This document shows, piece after piece, positions 1 to 8,121 of a stretch of 64,000 bases of DNA. Under the pieces are notes generated by a model. The model made no database searches. It was not told where the DNA came from and saw only the letters and a list, made by a program, of their open reading frames with translations. A program made the translations under genes and the position numbers. This stretch comes from Nocardia aurea (GTDB lineage Bacteria > Actinomycetota > Actinomycetes > Mycobacteriales > Mycobacteriaceae): assembly GCF_003123685.1 (NCBI RefSeq), contig NZ_QCYJ01000131.1:38862-102861 (forward strand), written 5' to 3'. Every line of letters begins with the position of its first letter. Position 1 is the first letter of the stretch.

Positions 1-3000
1 GCCCAGGGCGCCGAAGTGATCCACCTCGGCCACAACCGCGCGGTCAGCGAAGTCGTCGACGCCGTGCTGACCGAGGACGTGCAGGGTGTGGCGGTCAGCT
101 CCTATCAGGGCGGCCACGTCGAATACTTCGAATATCTCGCCGACGCGCTGAAAAAGGCGGGGGCCGGACACGTCCGGATCTACGGCGGCGGTGGCGGGGT
201 GATCGTCGACGAGGAGATCGCGCGCCTGGCCGACGCGGGTGTCACCATCTTCTCCCCCGAGGACGGACAGCGGCTCGGCCTGCCGGGCATGATCAACCGG
301 CTGATCCGCGACTGCGACTACGACCTCGCCGTCACACCCCCGGTGCTCGACGCCGTGCTGGCGGGCGAACGACCGGCCCTGGCGCGGGCGATCACCTGTC
401 TCCAGGAAGGCACCCTGCCCGCCGCGGATCGGCAGGCCCTCACCGAAGCGGCGGCGGCCCGCCCGGTGCCGGTCCTCGGCATCACCGGCACCGGCGGTTC
501 GGGGAAATCCTCGCTCACCGACGAATTGGTGCGCAGGCTGCGATCGGACCAGCAGGACAAGCTGCGCGTCGCGATCCTCGCGGTCGACCCCACCCGCAGG
601 CGTGGCGGCGGCGCGCTGCTCGGCGACCGCATCAGGATGAACTCGCTCGACGGCGACCACCTCTTCTTCCGGTCGCTGGCCACCAGGGGCGGGCACGAAT
701 TGCCCGGCGATATCGACGGCATCGTGACCGCGTGCAAGGCCGCCGGATACGACCTGGTGATCCTGGAGACACCCGGTATCGGTCAGGGCGACGCCGCCAT
801 CATCGACCACGTCGATCTCTCGTTGTATGTGATGACACCCGAATTCGGGGCGGCATCGCAGCTGGAGAAGATCGACATGCTGGATTTCGCGGACGTGGTC
901 GCGATCAACAAATTCGAGCGACGCGGCGGCGCGGACGCGCTGCGCGATGTGTCACGCCAATTGATCCGCAATCGCGAGGCCTTCGGCGCGGGGCCGGAGG
1001 ATATGCCGGTTTTCGGCACCAGCGCCGCGACCTTCAACGACGACGGCGTCACCGCGCTCTACCAACATCTGACCGCACGCCTGACCGAATTCGGATTACC
1101 GCTGGAACCGGGGGTACTGCCGCGCGTACAGACGCGCGCGTCGACCCGATTCGCCCAGATCATCCCGCCCGCGCGGGTGCGCTATCTGGCCGAGATCGCC
1201 GAAACCGTCCGCGGTTACCACGCGGAGACGGCGCGACAGGCCGCGGCGGCCCAACGCGTGCAGCGGCTGGAACTGGTCGCGGCGGAACTGCCGGACGATA
1301 CGGCGCTGGGCGCTCTGCTCGACGGCGCCCGTGGCGAACTGACCGACGACAATGCGGCACTCCTCGCCGAATGGCCCGCACTGGCCCGGTCGTATTCGGG
1401 TGCGGAACGGGTCGTGCGGGTACGCGACCGTGAGATCCACACACCGCTGCGGCGCGAGACCCTGTCGGGTAATTCGATTCCGAGGGTGGCCCTGCCCCGA
1501 TTCACCGATCACGGCGAACTGCTGCGATTCCTGCGCGCCGAACATCTGCCGGGATATTTCCCGTTCACCGCGGGTGTCTTCCCGTTCAAACGCGACAACG
1601 AGGATCCGGCGCGCATGTTCGCCGGGGAGGGTGACCCGTTCCGCACCAACCGGCGTTTCAAGGTGCTCAGCGAGCATTCCGACGCGAAGAGGCTGTCCAC
1701 CGCCTTCGATTCGGTGACCCTCTACGGCCACGACCCCGCCGAACGTCCCGATATCTACGGCAAGGTCGGCACGTCGGGTGTGTCCATCGCCTCGCTCGAC
1801 GATATGAAGGCGCTCTACGACGGTTTCGACCTGACCGCGCCGACCACCTCGGTCTCGATGACGATCAACGGTCCGGCGCCGACCATCCTCGCGTATTTCC
1901 TCAACACCGCGATCGATCAGGCGGTGCTGGCGTTCACGACGGACAAGGGTCGCGAGCCGAATACCGAGGAGGCCGCCGAGATTCGCGCCAGGACCCTGGC
2001 GATGGTGCGCGGCACCGTGCAGGCCGACATCCTGAAGGAGGATCAGGGCCAGAACACCTGTATCTTCTCGACCGAATTCAGCTTGCGCATGATGGCCGAT
2101 ATCCAGGAATGGTTCGTGCGCAACGGCGTCCGCAATTTCTACTCGGTCTCCATCTCCGGCTATCACATCGCCGAAGCGGGCGCGAATCCGATCAGCCAGC
2201 TCGCGTTCACCCTCGCCAACGGATTCACCTACGTCGAGGCGTATCTGGCCCGCGGTATGGATATCGACGAGTTCGCGCCCAATCTGTCGTTCTTCTTCTC
2301 CAACGGCATGGATCCCGAGTACTCGGTGATCGGGCGGGTGGCGCGACGGATCTGGGCGGTCGCGATGCGCGATCGGTACGGTGCCGACGAACGCTCGCAG
2401 AAACTCAAGTACCACATTCAGACCTCGGGCCGTTCGCTGCACGCCCAGGAGATGAATTTCAACGATATCCGCACCACGTTGCAGGCGCTGATCGCGATCT
2501 ACGACAACTGCAACAGTCTGCACACCAACGCCTACGACGAGGCGGTGACCACTCCGACCGAGGAATCGGTGCGCAGGGCACTGGCCATCCAGCTCATCAT
2601 CAATCGCGAATGGGGTATCGCGATGAACGAGAATCCTTTGCAGGGCAGCTTTCTCATCGATGAGCTCACCGATCTGGTCGAGGAGGCGGTACTCGTCGAA
2701 TTCGAGCGCATCAGTGATCGCGGCGGGGTGCTCGGGGCGATGGAGACCGGCTACCAGCGCGGCAAGATCCAGGACGAGTCGATGCGGTACGAACATCGCA
2801 AACACGACGGATCGCTGCCGATCATCGGCGTCAACACCTTCCGCAACCCGCACGGCGAACCCCATCACACGCTGGAACTCGCGCGCGGCACCGAGACCGA
2901 GAAACAGTCACAGCTGGCGCGGGTCGGCGATTTCCAGCGACGTCACCGCGACGACGCGCACGCCGCACTCGCCCGGCTGGAAGATGTGGCCCGCACCGAC

Positions 3001-3105
3001 GACAACATCTTCGATGTGCTGATGGACGCCGCGCGGGTGTGCACGTTGCAGCAGGTCACCGATACCTTCTTCCGGGTCGGAGGGCAGTACCGCCGCAATG
3101 TGTGA
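1..3105 (+). CDS. icmF: Fused isobutyryl-CoA mutase/GTPase IcmF (5' end missing)
   Basis: IcmF joins an adenosylcobalamin acyl-CoA mutase to its own G-protein chaperone and interconverts isobutyryl-CoA and n-butyryl-CoA (some members act on isovaleryl- or pivalyl-CoA). The reading frame is open from base 1, so the start and the B12-ligating D-x-H-x-x-G motif lie upstream of the window; 1,034 residues remain. Domain order: cobalamin-binding domain (about 1-130), MeaB-like G3E GTPase with P-loop GTGGSGKSS at about base 490, linker, then the mutase barrel containing TAGVFPFKRDNEDP near 1570 and a long C-terminal TIM-barrel part. The fused order B12-GTPase-mutase separates IcmF from methylmalonyl-CoA mutase. 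The first in-frame GTG (16) is internal, not the start. It fits with the bkdABC operon, which makes isobutyryl-CoA from valine. Substrate range cannot be told from sequence. Confidence 0.95.
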   Translation, partial: AQGAEVIHLGHNRAVSEVVDAVLTEDVQGVAVSSYQGGHVEYFEYLADALKKAGAGHVRIYGGGGGVIVDEEIARLADAGVTIFSPEDGQRLGLPGMINRLIRDCDYDLAVTPPVLDAVLAGERPALARAITCLQEGTLPAADRQALTEAAAARPVPVLGITGTGGSGKSSLTDELVRRLRSDQQDKLRVAILAVDPTRRRGGGALLGDRIRMNSLDGDHLFFRSLATRGGHELPGDIDGIVTACKAAGYDLVILETPGIGQGDAAIIDHVDLSLYVMTPEFGAASQLEKIDMLDFADVVAINKFERRGGADALRDVSRQLIRNREAFGAGPEDMPVFGTSAATFNDDGVTALYQHLTARLTEFGLPLEPGVLPRVQTRASTRFAQIIPPARVRYLAEIAETVRGYHAETARQAAAAQRVQRLELVAAELPDDTALGALLDGARGELTDDNAALLAEWPALARSYSGAERVVRVRDREIHTPLRRETLSGNSIPRVALPRFTDHGELLRFLRAEHLPGYFPFTAGVFPFKRDNEDPARMFAGEGDPFRTNRRFKVLSEHSDAKRLSTAFDSVTLYGHDPAERPDIYGKVGTSGVSIASLDDMKALYDGFDLTAPTTSVSMTINGPAPTILAYFLNTAIDQAVLAFTTDKGREPNTEEAAEIRARTLAMVRGTVQADILKEDQGQNTCIFSTEFSLRMMADIQEWFVRNGVRNFYSVSISGYHIAEAGANPISQLAFTLANGFTYVEAYLARGMDIDEFAPNLSFFFSNGMDPEYSVIGRVARRIWAVAMRDRYGADERSQKLKYHIQTSGRSLHAQEMNFNDIRTTLQALIAIYDNCNSLHTNAYDEAVTTPTEESVRRALAIQLIINREWGIAMNENPLQGSFLIDELTDLVEEAVLVEFERISDRGGVLGAMETGYQRGKIQDESMRYEHRKHDGSLPIIGVNTFRNPHGEPHHTLELARGTETEKQSQLARVGDFQRRHRDDAHAALARLEDVARTDDNIFDVLMDAARVCTLQQVTDTFFRVGGQYRRNV

Positions 3106-3146
3106 GACGCCCGGTGGGCGTCGCCGGGATTGTCGGTGCCTGTCGC

Positions 3147-3152
3147 TACCAT
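3147..3152 (+). promoter_or_regulatory. -10 box, leaderless start of the DUF3224 gene
   Basis: TACCAT lies 7 nt before ATG 3160, with no Shine-Dalgarno sequence between. Confidence 0.55.
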
Positions 3153-3159
3153 CGCGCGC

Positions 3160-3567
3160 ATGGAAGCAACCGGCACCTTCACCGTGACCGCCTTCGTCCC
3201 CGCCGAGGTGGTCGTCGAACCCGTGGTCGTCACCGCGCTGCCGGTGGGCGTGGCCACCATGACCAAGATCTTCGACGGTGAGATCGCCGGGCAGGCGGCC
3301 ACCGTGTTCACCGCCGCGTTCGACCAGGACAGCGGCACCGGGACCTACCTGGCGATGGAATCGTTCGAGGGCGTGATCGCCGGCCGCGCGGGCAGTTTCA
3401 ACTTCCTGCATTCGGCGACCACCTCCGGCCGGGACCGCAGCGATCCGTTCTTCCTGATCGTTCCGCACAGCGGCACCGGAGAATTGGCCGGTATCACCGG
3501 AACCGGCGACATCACCGTCGACGCCGACGGCACCCATCACCTCCGGCTCGACTACGACCTCACCTGA
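3160..3567 (+). CDS. DUF3224 domain-containing protein
   Basis: A 135-residue protein of the DUF3224 family, small beta-barrel-like proteins of unknown function (allene-oxide-cyclase-like fold). It shows the family features: an N-terminal ATGTFTVT strand, an F-x-G-x-x-x-G stretch in the middle, and a C-terminal GTGDITVDADGTHH repeat-like segment. No signal peptide or membrane segment is seen. An upstream GTG at 3130 is in frame, but ATG 3160 is preferred because a -10 box (TACCAT) sits 7 nt before it. The 3' end overlaps by 16 nt the 3' end of the convergent gene on the minus strand. No specific function can be assigned. Confidence 0.82.
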   Translation: MEATGTFTVTAFVPAEVVVEPVVVTALPVGVATMTKIFDGEIAGQAATVFTAAFDQDSGTGTYLAMESFEGVIAGRAGSFNFLHSATTSGRDRSDPFFLIVPHSGTGELAGITGTGDITVDADGTHHLRLDYDLT

Positions 3568-4334
3568 GCGTCGGCCAGTCGAGCGAGCAGCGCGGCCCGC
3601 GCGGTGACGAGCGACGGCCCGTACCAGGTCAGATCGCGGCCGGAGACCAGCGCGACCGGTATGCCCGGAAACGCCTCGGGGCCATCGGATTCGGTGAAGA
3701 CGTAGGGTTCGTCGGGTAGGACCGCCAGCGCCACGTCGACGGTGAGTTCGTCGACGGAGATCCTCGGGTAGCGGTCGGGGCGGACCGCGTGGACCAGGCA
3801 CAGACCGAGCCGGGCCGCGAGATCACCGGTGAAGGTGTCACGGCCGACCACCATCCACGGATCGCGCCAGATCGGGATCACGGCGGCGCGCGACGGTTCC
3901 GGAGCCGGTGCCGCCCAGACGGATTCGGCCTCGATCAGCCAGCCCGGCCGCTCGAGACCGAGGGCGGAGGTGAACATCCTGGTCAGCGAGCCGATGGCCT
4001 GATCGACGGTTTCGATGTCGGTGACCCACACCGCGACTCCGGCGGACCGCAGACGGTCGACGTCGATGCGCCGATTCTCCTCCTTGTTGCACAGCACCAG
4101 ATCCGGCGCGAGTTCAACGATGCGCCGGATATCGGGATTCTTCGTGCCGCGCACCCGTTCGATATCGAGTTCGCCGGGATGGGTGCACCATTCGGTCGCC
4201 GCCACCAGCAGTTCGGGACAGGTGTGGGCGACCGATTCGGTGAGCGACGGCACCAGCGACACCACCCGCCGGATCGAGGCGGGCAGTGTCGTCACGAAGC
4301 CGAGATCGTCCGGTTCGACGCGCACCGAGTTCAT
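3552..4334 (-). CDS. Cobalamin-binding-like helical backbone metal receptor protein
   Basis: A 260-residue protein of the BtuF/FhuD-like periplasmic-binding fold. Visible features are RRVVSLVPSLTESV near the N terminus, the typical first strand of BtuF-type proteins, and GTKNPDIRRIVELAPDLVL about 30 residues later. There is no signal peptide or lipobox, so a cytoplasmic location is inferred, and no permease or ATPase gene is adjacent. Related soluble BtuF-like proteins are common in actinobacteria and annotated as cobalamin-binding; the ligand here is unproven. The neighbouring B12-dependent mutase makes a role in cobalamin handling attractive but this is inference. ATG 4334 was chosen as the first Met before the conserved part. 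The 3' end overlaps the DUF3224 gene tail to tail by 16 nt. Confidence 0.75.
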   Translation of the reverse strand: MNSVRVEPDDLGFVTTLPASIRRVVSLVPSLTESVAHTCPELLVAATEWCTHPGELDIERVRGTKNPDIRRIVELAPDLVLCNKEENRRIDVDRLRSAGVAVWVTDIETVDQAIGSLTRMFTSALGLERPGWLIEAESVWAAPAPEPSRAAVIPIWRDPWMVVGRDTFTGDLAARLGLCLVHAVRPDRYPRISVDELTVDVALAVLPDEPYVFTESDGPEAFPGIPVALVSGRDLTWYGPSLVTARAALLARLADAQVRS

Positions 4335-4856
4335 GGGTCCATGGTCCCGCGCGGGTCGCGGGCGTGCCGCGACGGGGTGGCGACACGGCGCCGGCCGCCG
4401 GACGCGCCGCCACTCTGCCCGACCGCGCCTGCGCCGACACCCGTTGTCCCAGCTCACATCCGTCACTATCGATCGAAACCGACGACATTGCCGGGGGCGC
4501 GAAATGCGGACGGCCGGTATCGAACCGCGCGAAGGACGGCGTAGTGGCAGTGACCGGGCAGTAGCCGCACGCTCCCGAGGGGACCACACTGGGAGAAGCA
4601 CCCGGCGCCGGGAGACCGGTAGCCACCGGACAAGGTCCCGTCCCGAGCTCGTCCGGCAGAACCATCGCCCTCGATGCCGGGTGCTCACTATCGGCCGCGC
4701 GTGCCGCGACGATCCACCACCGGCTCCGGGGAGCCGACTCGGCGGGATCGTTACGCGACAAGCGAATCCGCGACGGAGCCGCTACCGACACTCCGCCGCG
4801 GGGCCGAGGGTGCGACGGCATGATCCGACGCAGGGGGCCGGATCATGCCCGCGACG
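4335..4856. other. Intergenic region, no gene supported
   Basis: About 520 bp between a minus-strand gene start and the stop of the next minus-strand gene. Open frames here have no recognisable protein features. The only structure noticed is a perfect 12-bp palindrome, CCCGGCGCCGGG, at 4601-4612. Confidence 0.6.
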
Positions 4857-7025
4857 TCAGCTGACGAGCGGATCACGGGGCATGCCGAGGATCCGCTCCG
4901 CGATCTGATTGCGCGTCACTTCCGAGGTACCGCCCGCGATCGCCATGCCGCGCGCGCCGAGCACCATCAGCCCGGCCAGCTCCGTGGGCCCCTCGGCCAG
5001 CGCGAGATCGGGGCCGAGCAGCGCGGCCATGATCGCCGCTCGCTCGCCGATATGTTCGGCCAGTTTGAGTTTGGTGATATTGCCTTCGGGACCGGGCCCG
5101 GCGCCTTCGATACTGCGGGCGGCCCGGCGCAGGTTGAGCAGACGCAGCGCGTGCTCCTCCGCCAGGAATCGACCGACCCTGATGTCGGCGTCGGCGCAGC
5201 GATCCCGATACCGGGCGACCATGGGCACCAGCGTTCCCGCCGGAAAGACGCCCGCCCCCGATCCGCCGCCGATGCTGACGCGTTCGTTGCCCAGGGTCGC
5301 GCGCGCCACCGTCCACCCGGTGTCGGGCGCGCCGACGACATCCTCGTCGGGCACGAAGACATCGGTGAAGAACACCTCGTTGAATTCCGAGCCGCCGATG
5401 AGCATGCGCAGCGGGCGCACTTCCACGCCGGGCGCTTCCATATCGATGATCACCGTGGTGATGCCCGCGTGTTTCGGCACATCCGGATTCGTACGCACGG
5501 TCGCCAGCCCGCGACGGCTGTAATGCGCGCCGCTGGTCCACACCTTCTGCCCGTCGATGCGCCAGCCGCCCTCGACCCGCGTGGCCTTGGTCTTGACCGC
5601 CGCCGCGTCCGATCCGGCATCGGGTTCGGAGAACAGCTGGCACCAGACCTCTTCCTGGCGCAGCGCTTTCTCGACGAATCGTTCGATCTGCCAGGGTGTT
5701 CCGTGCTGGATCAAGGTCAGGACGACCCACCCGGTGATCGAGTAGTCGGGCCGCCGCACACCCGCTCGGGTGAATTCCTCCTCGATGACGAGCTGCTCGA
5801 CGGCGCTCGCGGCACGTCCCCACGGCCGGGGCCAGTGCGGCATGATGTAGCCGGTCGCGATCAGTTCGTCGCGCTGCGCGGTCTCCTCCAGCGCCGCGAG
5901 GCGCCGCGCTTCGACGGCGATCGTCGCGCGCAATTCCTCGGTCCCCTCGGGCAGGTCGAGACTGTTCTCCCTGGTGATACCCGCCGCCGTCATCGTGAAG
6001 ACATCGCGGGCGGGCGCGTCGCCGCCGAACAGGGCCCGCAGGGCGAGCGCACGGCGCAGATGCAGGTGGGCGTCGTGCTCCCAGGTGAATCCGATGCCGC
6101 CGTGCACCTGGATATCGAGTTCGGCATTGTGGACGTAGGCGGGCAGGGCGAGCGCGGCCGCGGCCGCCGCGATCAACGCGAACTGCTCCTCGTCCGCACT
6201 CGCGGCACGCGCGGCGTCCCAGACCGTGGCCACCGCCGATTCGGCCGCCACCAGCATGTTCGCGCAATGATGTTTGACGGCTTGGAAAGTCGCGATGGTG
6301 CGACCGAACTGCTTGCGCACCTTGGCGTAGTCGACCGCGGTCTCGACACAGTCCGAGGCGCCGCCGACGGCTTCGGCCGCCAGCAGGGTCCTGGCCAGCG
6401 CGAGTGCGGTCGAACGCGCCGCGGGCACGACATCGGACGGCGCGACCGCGACATCGCGCAGGGTGACCCGGCCCGATCTGCGGGTCGGATCCAGATTCGC
6501 AGGCACCTCGACCGACACGCCTTCGCGTTCGCGTTCCACCAGCACGACATCGTCACCGGCGAGCACGAGCAGCAGGTCGGCCATGCCCGCGCCGAGGACG
6601 ACACCGGCCGAACCAGCGGCGCGACCGTCGCCGTCCACACCGACCTCGCCGCCGAAGCCGACGGCCGCCGTCACCGATCCGTCGGCCAGTCCCGGCAGCA
6701 GGCGCGACTTCTGTTCCTCGCTGCCACGGGACGCCAGCACGGCCGAGGCGATCACGGTCGGAACGAACGGTCCCGGGGCCACGGCACGGCCCAACTCCTC
6801 GACGACCACCACCAGTTCCGGCAGGCCGAAGCCGGAGCCGCCGTATTCGGCGTCGATATGCAGACCGAGCCAGCCGAGTCCGGCCAGCTCCGCCCAGAAC
6901 GGTGGGCGGCCCTCCTCGGCGGAGTCGAGCAGTTCCCGCGCCGACCAGCGTGCTTTGTGGCCAGTCAGGAACGCGCGCGCGACCGCGGCGAGCTCGCGGT
7001 GATCGTCGGTCAATGCGATACCCAT
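4857..7025 (-). CDS. Double-domain acyl-CoA dehydrogenase (FadE6/FadE34-like)
   Basis: A 722-residue flavoprotein made of two tandem acyl-CoA dehydrogenase domains, twice the usual length of about 385. The N-terminal half starts with IALTDDHRELAAVARAFL, carries the EYGGSGFG motif and ends near HGGIGFTWEHDAHL; the C-terminal half has QLFSEPDAGSDAA, WRIDGQKVWTSGAH and a GGTSEVTRNQIAERILG end. Such fused FadEs act in beta-oxidation of fatty acids or steroid side chains with FAD as cofactor; which substrate is used is not visible. ATG 7025 is chosen over an ATG 18 nt upstream because GAGGAGG lies 6 nt before it. A TetR-type palindrome sits just upstream (7043-7064), so repression relieved by an acyl-CoA ligand is a reasonable guess. 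Confidence 0.88.
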   Translation of the reverse strand: MGIALTDDHRELAAVARAFLTGHKARWSARELLDSAEEGRPPFWAELAGLGWLGLHIDAEYGGSGFGLPELVVVVEELGRAVAPGPFVPTVIASAVLASRGSEEQKSRLLPGLADGSVTAAVGFGGEVGVDGDGRAAGSAGVVLGAGMADLLLVLAGDDVVLVEREREGVSVEVPANLDPTRRSGRVTLRDVAVAPSDVVPAARSTALALARTLLAAEAVGGASDCVETAVDYAKVRKQFGRTIATFQAVKHHCANMLVAAESAVATVWDAARAASADEEQFALIAAAAAALALPAYVHNAELDIQVHGGIGFTWEHDAHLHLRRALALRALFGGDAPARDVFTMTAAGITRENSLDLPEGTEELRATIAVEARRLAALEETAQRDELIATGYIMPHWPRPWGRAASAVEQLVIEEEFTRAGVRRPDYSITGWVVLTLIQHGTPWQIERFVEKALRQEEVWCQLFSEPDAGSDAAAVKTKATRVEGGWRIDGQKVWTSGAHYSRRGLATVRTNPDVPKHAGITTVIIDMEAPGVEVRPLRMLIGGSEFNEVFFTDVFVPDEDVVGAPDTGWTVARATLGNERVSIGGGSGAGVFPAGTLVPMVARYRDRCADADIRVGRFLAEEHALRLLNLRRAARSIEGAGPGPEGNITKLKLAEHIGERAAIMAALLGPDLALAEGPTELAGLMVLGARGMAIAGGTSEVTRNQIAERILGMPRDPLVS

Positions 7026-7353
7026 CGGTGTCCTCCTCGACATACCGTCAGCCGTACGGTACCGGACTCGACATCACCGGTTCCCGGGTTTCCCCGGAGC
7101 GAGCGCACCGCGTTCGTGGCAGTGCTGGTACAGCGGTAGGGCATTCTCACCGAGCCGCGATGGGAGCAGAATTGTCAACGGCACCCGGCGCGAGGAAGCT
7201 ACCGATCCGCGCTGACCGGGCGAACTCCGCCCGAACGAGTCCGGGAGGCTTGGTCGGTTGCGCTGCCGGGTGCCCGCCAACCTCCGCGTTTCCGCAGAAC
7301 CCGAGTACCCGTGTCTTCGCGCGACCAGCGCGGCCGGGCCCGGGAGCCCGGAC
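7026..7353. other. Intergenic region upstream of the fused acyl-CoA dehydrogenase
   Basis: About 330 bp between the acyl-CoA dehydrogenase start and the stop of the SWIM gene. Apart from the inverted repeats at 7043-7064 nothing coding is seen; it must hold the dehydrogenase promoter. Confidence 0.6.
7043..7064. promoter_or_regulatory. Putative TetR-type operator of the fused acyl-CoA dehydrogenase
   Basis: TACCGT (7043-7048) and ACGGTA (7056-7061) are exact inverted arms with a 7-nt spacer; CGGTACCG (7057-7064) is a second overlapping palindrome. It lies 18 nt upstream of the start codon and next to its ribosome-binding site, where a repressor would block expression. Confidence 0.5.
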
Positions 7354-8121
7354 TCAGCGCCCGAGCACGTCGTACAGCGCCCGCAGTTCCCGCAGCCCGG
7401 CGGCCGCGCTCGACTCGTCCTCGGCCAGCATCCGCAAGGCGCGGCGCAGGATCACCGGATCGAGATCGTCGGCGGCGGGGCGGAATTCCGGGGTCGGCAG
7501 ATCCGGCAGCGTGACCCGATCCCCGTACGGATCATCGGAGACCGTCGGCTGCGGATCACGTTCGATTCCGCCGATGAGGGTGTCCAGGTCCAGACCGCGC
7601 AGGGTGAGGATTTCCCGCGGACGCTCGTCGAGCCGTTCGGCCAGCAGGTAGCAGACCGCGGCCACATGCTTACACGGCCAGCCCGGATCCGGGCAGGTGC
7701 AGGTGAAATCCAGATCCGCCGCCGTGGTCGGGAGCAGATGCGGTCCGAGTCCGCTCGGCAGCGCGCCGGAGGCTATTTCGGCCAGCATGCCGGGCGCGGT
7801 GCGAATCGTCTCGATCAGCAGCGCCAATTCCTCCTCGCGCAACGGGCGCACGGTGAAGACCGCCGTGAACGGACGCGGCTGGCTCCCCTGTACTTCCGCC
7901 GTCACCGCACCGGGTTCGATGCGATAGCTGACCACCTGACCGGATCGCGCGTAGGTGCGCCCGCGCGCGAGGCGGCCCGGCTCCGCCATCGCCTCCACCG
8001 CGTCGATCAGGGCCTTTCCCCACCAGGTCCGGCCGAAGCCGCCGCGCCTGCTGCGCGCGGAGACCCCGCCGTCGACCGGACGACGCTTTCCGTATGTGCG
8101 GTAGTCCTCGAAGGGGCTCAT
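7354..8121 (-). CDS. SWIM zinc-finger protein (SNF2 partner)
   Basis: A 255-residue protein with the SWIM zinc-finger signature C-x-C-x6-C-x-H: C141, C143, C150 and H152. The N terminus has the FGRTWWGKALIDAVE motif found in the SWIM proteins that sit beside SNF2 helicases in actinobacteria, followed by an RGRTYARSGQV element. SWIM domains bind DNA or protein. The start ATG (8121) overlaps the stop of the SNF2 helicase gene as ATGA, so the two are translationally coupled and probably make one complex. Which substrate this pair acts on is not known; DNA repair or chromatin remodelling is the usual guess. Confidence 0.87.
   Translation of the reverse strand: MSPFEDYRTYGKRRPVDGGVSARSRRGGFGRTWWGKALIDAVEAMAEPGRLARGRTYARSGQVVSYRIEPGAVTAEVQGSQPRPFTAVFTVRPLREEELALLIETIRTAPGMLAEIASGALPSGLGPHLLPTTAADLDFTCTCPDPGWPCKHVAAVCYLLAERLDERPREILTLRGLDLDTLIGGIERDPQPTVSDDPYGDRVTLPDLPTPEFRPAADDLDPVILRRALRMLAEDESSAAAGLRELRALYDVLGR

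Noticed and set aside
1096..2868. 590-codon open frame on the minus strand inside icmF
   Set aside because: Antisense shadow of a GC-rich gene; no protein motif, while the plus strand codes for a clear mutase.
3552..4856. Cobalamin riboswitch near the BtuF-like gene
   Set aside because: No B12-box-like sequence or long structured leader was recognised upstream.
4845..7139. 764-codon plus-strand frame opposite the fused acyl-CoA dehydrogenase
   Set aside because: His/Arg/Gly-rich shadow without domains; the minus strand has two full ACAD domains.
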